A stretch of 5,701 nucleotides of DNA from Streptomyces sp. NRRL F-4489 (lineage in GTDB: Bacteria; Actinomycetota; Actinomycetes; Streptomycetales; Streptomycetaceae), in assembly GCF_001509485.1 (NCBI RefSeq), contig NZ_LLZI01000099.1, forward strand, positions 1-5,701, read 5' to 3'. Shown in pieces: positions 1-4,274 of this stretch (the first letter of the stretch is position 1; every line of letters begins with the position of its first letter). Made by a program: the position numbers and the translations under genes. Below the pieces are notes generated by a model. That model saw nothing but the letters and a program-made list of their open reading frames with translations. It was not told where the DNA came from and did not search any database.

Positions 1-2
1 CC

Positions 3-644
3 GCGGCCCCCGCCCCCGGCGCCCCGGCCGCCCGCGCCCCGCGCCCGGCCCCCGCCGCCCCGGCCGCCTCCACCGCCCGTACGCCCGCCCGCCGGCGGTC
101 CGGCGGACCGGCCCGGCGGCCGGCCGCCCGCACCCCGTTCGCCCGGCAACTGCGGCGGATCGGCACCGGCCGCGTCCTGGAGATCGGCTGCGGCGACGGC
201 GACACCCTCGCCGCCTGCGCCCCCGGCAGCGTCGGCATCGACCACGACCCGCGGGCCGTCGCCCGCTGCCGCGCCCGCGGCCTGACCGCCTACACCGCCG
301 ACGCGTTCCTGGCCGGCCCGCACGCCCGCCCCGGCGCCTTCGACGCCCTGCTCACCGCGCACGTCCTGGAACACCTCGACGACGAACAGGTCGAGGAACT
401 GCTGCGCGCCTACCTCCCCTACGTCCGCCCCGGCGGCGGCGTCCTGCTGATCACCGCCCAGGAGGCCGGGCACCGGGCCGGCCCGGAACCCGTCCGCTTC
501 ACCGACTTCACCCTGCTCCGCGCCTTCGCCGCCACGGCCGGCCTCACCGTCCGCCGCACCTACTCCCACCCGCTCCCGCGCACCGCCGGACGGCTGCTGC
601 GGTCGAATGTGTTCGTGCTGGTGGGGGAGGTGCCGCGGGGGTGA
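3..644 (+). CDS. Class I SAM-dependent methyltransferase, 3' part (start off the left edge)
   Basis: Open frame from the window edge to a TGA at 642-644, giving 213 residues. No ATG, GTG or TTG occurs in frame before the catalytic core, so the start lies outside the window. Residues 1-45 are almost only Ala, Pro, Arg and Gly, like a flexible linker. The Rossmann core follows: motif I VLEIGCGDGD (58-67) for SAM binding, GIDHDP (78-83) with the acidic residue expected to contact the SAM ribose, FDALLTAHVLEHL (113-125) and VRPGGGVLLIT (141-151). The order and spacing match small UbiE-like (Methyltransf_11/23) enzymes. The methyl acceptor cannot be read from sequence. The linker suggests another domain or a long disordered N-terminus upstream, which is inference. 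The gene converges on the next methyltransferase, 33 bp away. The family call is secure and the substrate unknown. Confidence 0.85.
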   Translation, partial: AAPAPGAPAARAPRPAPAAPAASTARTPARRRSGGPARRPAARTPFARQLRRIGTGRVLEIGCGDGDTLAACAPGSVGIDHDPRAVARCRARGLTAYTADAFLAGPHARPGAFDALLTAHVLEHLDDEQVEELLRAYLPYVRPGGGVLLITAQEAGHRAGPEPVRFTDFTLLRAFAATAGLTVRRTYSHPLPRTAGRLLRSNVFVLVGEVPRG

Positions 645-663
645 GGCGGGCGGGGCCGGGGCC

Positions 664-691
664 CGGCGCGCGGACTGTCAGGGGCGCGCCG
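664..691. terminator. GC-rich hairpin between the convergent genes, possible bidirectional terminator
   Basis: CGGCGCGC (664-671) and GCGCGCCG (684-691) form a perfect 8-bp stem around a 12-nt loop. The stem begins 19 bp after the stop of the upstream plus-strand gene, and the minus-strand gene's stop (678-680) sits in the loop. There is no T-run on either side, but actinobacterial terminators often lack one. At this G+C content, stems of this size also arise by chance, so the role is inferred from position. Confidence 0.35.
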
Positions 692-1685
692 CCTGCGTAC
701 GCGCCCGCTTCCGGGCCCGTACGAGCGCGCGGGTCAGGACCGGCGGCAGGAGGTCCACCGCCACCCGGCGCAGCACGCCGCGCGGGGGGCGGGCCGCGGT
801 GGGACGGGGCGCGGCCGGACGGGCCGCCGGTCCGGAGGCCCGGGCCGGCTCCGGCGCCTTCTCCGCCGGCCGTTCCGGGGCCTCCACCGCCTCCGCGGCG
901 TCGGCCTCCGCCGCGTACCGCGACACCGGATGCGCCGGCTCCTTCGCCCCCTTGGCGCTCAGCCGGATCAGCGGCCCCCCGTTGACCTGCTGCACCTCGT
1001 GCCACAGGTCCCCGCGGCCGGCCAGCCAGGCCAGCAGCGCCTCCTGGTACGGCTCCGGATCGCCCCAGGTGCCGTAGAACTTCGTCCCGGTCAGGCAGAG
1101 CGGCCGCAGCCCGTGCCCGGTCACCGCCTGCCACGTCGCCGCCGCCACCCCCGGGCAGTGCTCGGCGCGGTAGTCGTCCAGCACCACCACGCCCGCGCCG
1201 GTCAGCAGCTCCCGCACCGCCAGGATGTCGCCGTGCACATGCTCGTACAGATGCGACGCGTCGATATGCGCGAACCGCACGCTGTCCGCCGCCACATGCT
1301 CCCCGACCACCGAACTCGGCCCCTGCACGATCACCGGCAACTCGTCATGAAACGCGAGGTAGTTGGCCTCGAAGGCGCGGCGGGTCAGGGTCGCGTACGA
1401 CTTCGCCATCTCCCTGGAGTTCGGCGCGTCCCCGGCCGGCGAGTCGAACAGGTCGCAGACCGTGAACCGCTCACCGTCCCCCAGCCGCGCCCCCAGGAAG
1501 ATCGCGCTCTTGCCCATGTACGCGCCCAGTTCGAGCAGGTCGCCCGCCACCGACCGCTCGCGCTGATGGCTCAGGAACCAGTCGAAGAGCAGCTGATCGG
1601 CGGTGAAGAACCAGCCCTTGACATCGGCCAGCCGGGCGGGGCGCGGCAGCGGTTCGGCGCTCCGGTCTGCGGTAACGGCAGTCAT
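678..1685 (-). CDS. Class I SAM-dependent methyltransferase (Methyltransf_24-like) with Ala/Pro-rich C-terminal tail
   Basis: 335 residues. Motif I LLELGAYMGKSAIFL (50-64) is the SAM-binding loop and CDLFD (77-81) carries the acidic residue after strand 2. HIDASHLYEHVHGDI (140-154) and GVVVLDDY (165-172) match the H-I-D-x-x-H-x-Y-x-x-V-x-x-D and G-x-x-x-x-D-D-Y signatures of Methyltransf_24 and related sugar or small-molecule O-methyltransferases. The catalytic domain ends near residue 243. Residues 258-303 are an Ala/Pro/Glu-rich low-complexity stretch, and the last 30 are Arg-rich with a short hydrophobic patch. ATG 1685 is chosen because GGAGA lies 10 nt upstream and homologous sequence begins soon after. 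The frame stays open to 1856, but those extra 57 residues are Arg-rich and look non-coding. The acceptor is unknown; a sugar or glycan is possible but unproven. Confidence 0.88.
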   Translation of the reverse strand: MTAVTADRSAEPLPRPARLADVKGWFFTADQLLFDWFLSHQRERSVAGDLLELGAYMGKSAIFLGARLGDGERFTVCDLFDSPAGDAPNSREMAKSYATLTRRAFEANYLAFHDELPVIVQGPSSVVGEHVAADSVRFAHIDASHLYEHVHGDILAVRELLTGAGVVVLDDYRAEHCPGVAAATWQAVTGHGLRPLCLTGTKFYGTWGDPEPYQEALLAWLAGRGDLWHEVQQVNGGPLIRLSAKGAKEPAHPVSRYAAEADAAEAVEAPERPAEKAPEPARASGPAARPAAPRPTAARPPRGVLRRVAVDLLPPVLTRALVRARKRARTQAARP

Positions 1686-1692
1686 CTGCGGT

Positions 1693-1706
1693 CCGTCTCC
1701 AGACGG
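1693..1706 (-). promoter_or_regulatory. Ribosome binding site of the methyltransferase, inside a small hairpin
   Basis: The mRNA reads CCGTCTGGAGACGG, where CCGTC and GACGG pair around a 4-nt loop (or six pairs around GG). The GGAGA Shine-Dalgarno sequence lies across the loop and 3' arm, 10 nt before ATG 1685. The site supports the start choice. Pairing could reduce ribosome access, but a 5-6 bp stem is weak evidence of regulation. Confidence 0.4.
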
Positions 1707-1833
1707 TCGGGAATCGGGGCGGGACACGGCGCACCGGCACGCACGGCACCGGACACGGCCGCGGGACACCCCGCGCGGCCGCCGTCCCCGCGAGCGGCTG
1801 CCATCCTGGGCCCGCAACATGAACGGAAGGTGA

Positions 1834-1849
1834 GCACCGGCCCCGGTGC
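1834..1849 (-). terminator. Secondary hairpin downstream of the ABC operon
   Basis: GCACCG (1834-1839) and CGGTGC (1844-1849) form a 6-bp stem with a 4-nt loop. It is about 80 bp past the last permease stop in the direction of transcription and competes with overlapping CCGG-rich pairings. It could support termination or RNA stability. Chance pairing is likely enough here that confidence is low. Confidence 0.25.
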
Positions 1850-1887
1850 CGGTCATGTCCGGCCGGTTCCTATGGCGCTTCCCGTTC

Positions 1888-1911
1888 CGTACGCCGCGAC
1901 TGCTGCGTACG
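1888..1911 (-). terminator. Candidate terminator of the sugar ABC operon
   Basis: CGTACGC (1888-1894) and GCGTACG (1905-1911) form a perfect 7-bp stem with a 10-nt loop. It starts 18 nt after the TAG of the last permease gene, where an operon terminator is expected. No T-run follows on the minus strand, so it would be of the tail-less type common in actinobacteria. Position is the main support. Confidence 0.45.
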
Positions 1912-1929
1912 CCCCGCCCGGTGCCGTCG

Positions 1930-2844
1930 CTACTTCACCGCGCCCGCCATCACCCCGGACACGAACTGCCGCTGGAACGCGAAGAAGACGATCAGCGGCA
2001 CCACCATCGACACGAACGCGCCCGGCGCCAGCACATCGATGTTGTTGCCGAACTGCCGCACCTCCTGCTGGAGCGCCACCGTGATCGGCGGATGGCCGCT
2101 GTCCGCGAAGATCAGCGCGATCAGCATGTCGTTCCACACCCACAGGAACTGGAAGATCCCCAGCGACGCGATCGCCGGCCCGCCCAGCGGCAGCACCACC
2201 CGCGTGAACAGCCGCAGCTCACCGGCCCCGTCCAGGCGCGCCGCCTCCAGCAGTTCCCGGGGGATCTCCGCGAAGAAGTTCCGCAGCAGGAACACCGCGA
2301 ACGGCAGCCCGAACGCCGTGTGGAACAGCACCACCCCCGCCGTCGTCTCGAACAGCCCCACCGCCCCGAACAGCTTCGCCACCGGGATCAGCGCCACCTG
2401 CACCGGCACCACCAGCAGCCCCACCACCACCATGAACCAGCCGTCCCGGCCCGGGAAGTCCAGCCACGCGAAGGCGTAACCGGCCAGCGACCCGATGACC
2501 ACCACGAGCACCGTCGACGGCACCGTGATCGCCGCCGTGGTCGCCAGCGAGCCCATCACCTTCCCGTTCGACAGCAGCTGCGCGTAGTTGTCGAACGTCA
2601 GCTGCGCGGGCCGGGTGAACACCTCCCACCAGCCCGACTCGGCGATCTGCGCCGGACTCCGAAGCGACGACAGCAGCAGCCCGACCGACGGCATCAGCCA
2701 GAACAGCGCCACCAGCACCAGGAAGACCCGCACCGCCCCGCCCCCGGTACGCGCCGCGACGCGCGCGGCCCAGGAGCTTCTCGGCGTGCGAACCTTCACG
2801 GTCGTGATCGGCGTCATCGGCGGCGTCCGCGTCGTATGCGTCAT
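1930..2844 (-). CDS. Carbohydrate ABC transporter permease, MalG/MsmG type
   Basis: 304 residues, the usual length for the second permease of CUT1 sugar importers. Hydrophobic segments lie near 37-60 (TM1), 100-126 (TM2), 136-156 (TM3), 167-187 (TM4), 222-247 (TM5) and 271-291 (TM6). The cytoplasmic EAA loop that docks on the ATPase is intact: E200-A-A, G206, then V216-V-L-P219 after nine residues. It pairs with the neighbouring permease to form the membrane channel. ATG 2844 is chosen because AAGGAG (2853-2858) lies 8 nt upstream. The ATG overlaps the TGA of the previous permease as ATGA (2841-2844), so translation is probably coupled. A second ATG at 2817 lacks such a site. The frame stays open further upstream only inside the previous gene. 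The family is certain, the substrate unknown. Confidence 0.95.
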   Translation of the reverse strand: MTHTTRTPPMTPITTVKVRTPRSSWAARVAARTGGGAVRVFLVLVALFWLMPSVGLLLSSLRSPAQIAESGWWEVFTRPAQLTFDNYAQLLSNGKVMGSLATTAAITVPSTVLVVVIGSLAGYAFAWLDFPGRDGWFMVVVGLLVVPVQVALIPVAKLFGAVGLFETTAGVVLFHTAFGLPFAVFLLRNFFAEIPRELLEAARLDGAGELRLFTRVVLPLGGPAIASLGIFQFLWVWNDMLIALIFADSGHPPITVALQQEVRQFGNNIDVLAPGAFVSMVVPLIVFFAFQRQFVSGVMAGAVK

Positions 2845-4181
2845 CGGCGGCGCTCCTTCCGGATCCGGCGGAGATTGACGTACATCACCGGCAACACCAG
2901 CACCAGCAGGAACACCGCGATCGCGCTCCCCAGCCCCTGGTCCACATCCGTCCCGAACGACGACTGGAACAGCTGCAACGCCAGCACATTCGCCGACCGC
3001 AGACTCGACCCCGGCGCGATGATGTAGACCAGGTCGAAGATCTTCAGAACGTTGATCATCAGCGTCACCAGCACCACCACCAGCACCGGCGCCAGCAGCG
3101 GCACCGTGATCCGGCGGAACACCTGCCACTCACCCGCGCCGTCGACCCGCGCCGCCTCCAGCAGCTCGCGCGGCACCCCCGCCAGCCCCGCCGCGATCAG
3201 CACCATGGCGAAACCAGCCCACATCCACACATAACTGCCGATGATGGCCGGGGTGACCAGCGCCGGGCCCAGCCACTCCACGCCGTTGTACGCCGCCGCG
3301 AAGTTCGCCGCGGGCAACCGCAGCCGCGCCCCCGCCGCCTGCGCGGGCAGCGCGTACGTCCCGTCCGCCGCCGTCACCGCCGACGCCACCACCCGGCCGT
3401 CCCGCACCGCCTCCACCCGCAGCCCGGCCAGCGCCTTCTCGCCCCGGTCGATCACATTCGGCCGGCCCCCACCGCCACGGGTGAAATCCAGCCACGCGGT
3501 CCCGGTGACCTGCCCCGGCCGGGGCCGCGCCGGCACCGCGGGCCGCGCCCGCCCCACATCCCCCGGCTGCACCGCCACCAGCGGCAGATCCGCCACCGCC
3601 CCGGCCCGTACGGCCGACCGCGTGGTGAACGCCCCGCCGCCGGACGGCCGCAGCTCCCCGTTGGGCCGCGGCTTCGCCCCCGGGAACGGCGCCGGCTCCG
3701 CGAACGTGTCGTGCACCGCCACCCACACCGCGTTCGCCACCCCGCGCTGCGGATCCTGGTCGTACACCAGCCGGAAGATGATCCCCGCCGCCAGCATCGA
3801 GATCGCCATCGGCATGAACACCACCAGCTTGAACGCCGTCCCCCAGCGCACCCGCTCGGTCAGCACCGCGAAGACCAGCCCCAGCGCCGTGGCCACCGCC
3901 GGCGCCACCACCACCCACACCACGGTGTTCTTGAGCGCCGTCCGGATGCCCTCGTCCGAGAACATCGCCCCGTAATTACCCAGCCCCACAAAGCCGTTGC
4001 CGGACGCGTCGAACAGGCTCCGGTACACCGAGAACCCGATGGGATACACCACCAGCGCCCCCAGCAGCACCAGCGCCGGCAGCAGGAACACCGCCGCCAC
4101 CCACACCCGCGTCCCGGACACCCGCCGCCGCCCGCCGCCGGCCCCGGCCCGCACACCCACCGCCCCGCTCACGCGCACCAC
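2841..4181 (-). CDS. Carbohydrate ABC transporter permease, MalF/MsmF type, with large extracellular insertion
   Basis: 446 residues, against about 290-320 for ordinary 6-TM permeases of this type. An Arg/Gly-rich cytoplasmic N-terminus (1-25) precedes TM1 (26-50), TM2 (86-107) and TM3 (117-139). After the insertion (about 143-300) come TM4 (307-335), TM5 (362-388) and TM6 (417-436), then an Arg-rich C-terminus. The EAA loop between TM4 and TM5 is intact: E342-A-A, G348, I358-T-V-P361. So the protein should couple to an ATPase normally. The inserted part replaces a short extracellular loop and is described separately. The start is GTG 4181 with GGGAG 5 nt upstream; the adjacent GTG 4178 has a better 8-nt spacing and is equally possible. 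It is the middle gene of the operon, 93 bp after the lipoprotein gene and overlapping the next permease by 4 bp. Confidence 0.93.
   Translation of the reverse strand: MVRVSGAVGVRAGAGGGRRRVSGTRVWVAAVFLLPALVLLGALVVYPIGFSVYRSLFDASGNGFVGLGNYGAMFSDEGIRTALKNTVVWVVVAPAVATALGLVFAVLTERVRWGTAFKLVVFMPMAISMLAAGIIFRLVYDQDPQRGVANAVWVAVHDTFAEPAPFPGAKPRPNGELRPSGGGAFTTRSAVRAGAVADLPLVAVQPGDVGRARPAVPARPRPGQVTGTAWLDFTRGGGGRPNVIDRGEKALAGLRVEAVRDGRVVASAVTAADGTYALPAQAAGARLRLPAANFAAAYNGVEWLGPALVTPAIIGSYVWMWAGFAMVLIAAGLAGVPRELLEAARVDGAGEWQVFRRITVPLLAPVLVVVLVTLMINVLKIFDLVYIIAPGSSLRSANVLALQLFQSSFGTDVDQGLGSAIAVFLLVLVLPVMYVNLRRIRKERRR
2853..2858 (-). promoter_or_regulatory. Ribosome binding site deciding the start of the second permease
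   Basis: AAGGAG on the minus strand, 8 nt before ATG 2844. It lies inside the 3' end of the preceding permease gene, consistent with coupled translation across the ATGA overlap. Confidence 0.8.
3282..3755 (-). other. Coding segment for the extracellular insertion of the permease, with a CNA-B/SdrD-B-like module
   Basis: Covers permease residues 143-300, between TM3 and TM4. Ordinary relatives have about 30 residues here, still recognisable at the edges (DQDPQRGVANAVW at 141-153 and VEWLGPALVTPAI at 301-313). The first half (160-222) is Pro/Gly-rich with FTTRSAV and DLPLVAVQPGD, which I do not recognise. The second half (223-292) reads like a CNA-B/SdrD-B beta-sandwich: GTAWLDF (227-233), a glutamate (E248) before LAGLRVEAV (251-259), DGRVVASAV (261-269), then AADGTYALP (271-279). 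By standard topology it lies outside the membrane. A role in contacting the binding protein or sugar is inference. Confidence 0.65.
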
Positions 4182-4215
4182 CCCCGCTCCCGCTCGCCGA
4201 ACGCACGTCCTGACA

Positions 4216-4244
4216 CCGGGCCCGCGGCGCGGCCGCCGCCCCGG
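4216..4244 (-). other. Intercistronic stem-loop between the binding-protein and permease genes
   Basis: GCGGCG (4224-4229) and CGCCGC (4234-4239) pair around the tetraloop CGGC. CCGGG (4216-4220) and CCCGG (4240-4244) extend the stem to 11 bp with a 3-nt bulge. It occupies the middle of the 93-bp gap. In malE-malF type operons, hairpins in this place stabilise the upstream message or lower permease expression relative to the binding protein. The same role here is inferred. No T-run is present, and the operon must read through it to express the permeases. Confidence 0.45.
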
Positions 4245-4274
4245 CTGCCACCACTGGAACGCCGGTGCCGGCCG

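Larger units (their letters stand above)
1686..1929. other. 244-bp intergenic region between the ABC operon and the methyltransferase
   Basis: Both flanking genes run leftward, so this gap should hold the end of the ABC transcript and possibly the methyltransferase promoter. It has several inverted repeats rich in CCGG. ACCGGC at 1836-1841 can pair with GCCGGT at 1848-1853, ACCGGCC at 1836-1842 with GGCCGGT at 1861-1867, and GCACCG at 1834-1839 with CGGTGC at 1844-1849. I searched the minus strand for -35/-10 pairs and found none with convincing spacing. No small coding frame with a credible ribosome binding site is visible. Confidence 0.6.

Noticed and set aside
655..667. GCCGGG/CCCGGC inverted repeat next to the convergent stops
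   Set aside because: The arms are separated by one base, so only about four pairs could form. The neighbouring 664-691 hairpin is the better candidate.
1800..1830. CAGGAT on the minus strand as a possible -10 box for the methyltransferase
   Set aside because: The best -35-like sequence upstream is only about 14 bp away, too close for a standard promoter, and the match is weak.
1686..1856. N-terminal extension of the minus-strand methyltransferase to an ATG at 1856
   Set aside because: The 57 extra residues are Arg-rich without motifs, and the segment contains inverted repeats and the GGAGA site that fits ATG 1685.
930..2084. Plus-strand open frame of 384 codons across the methyltransferase and the intergenic gap
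   Set aside because: It runs through a real gene on the other strand and then through non-coding sequence without change. It has no domain motifs and an Arg/Pro-rich composition.
1846..3027. Long open frame on the plus strand, 393 codons, rich in His, Arg, Gln and Pro
   Set aside because: It is antisense to the second permease, whose protein is clearly conserved. The His/Arg/Gln-rich composition is the usual shadow of G/C-biased codons read on the other strand.
2845..3129. Upstream extension of the second permease to a start at 3129
   Set aside because: The extension lies inside the first permease gene in another frame, is Gly/Ala-rich without motifs, and ignores the AAGGAG plus ATGA start at 2844.
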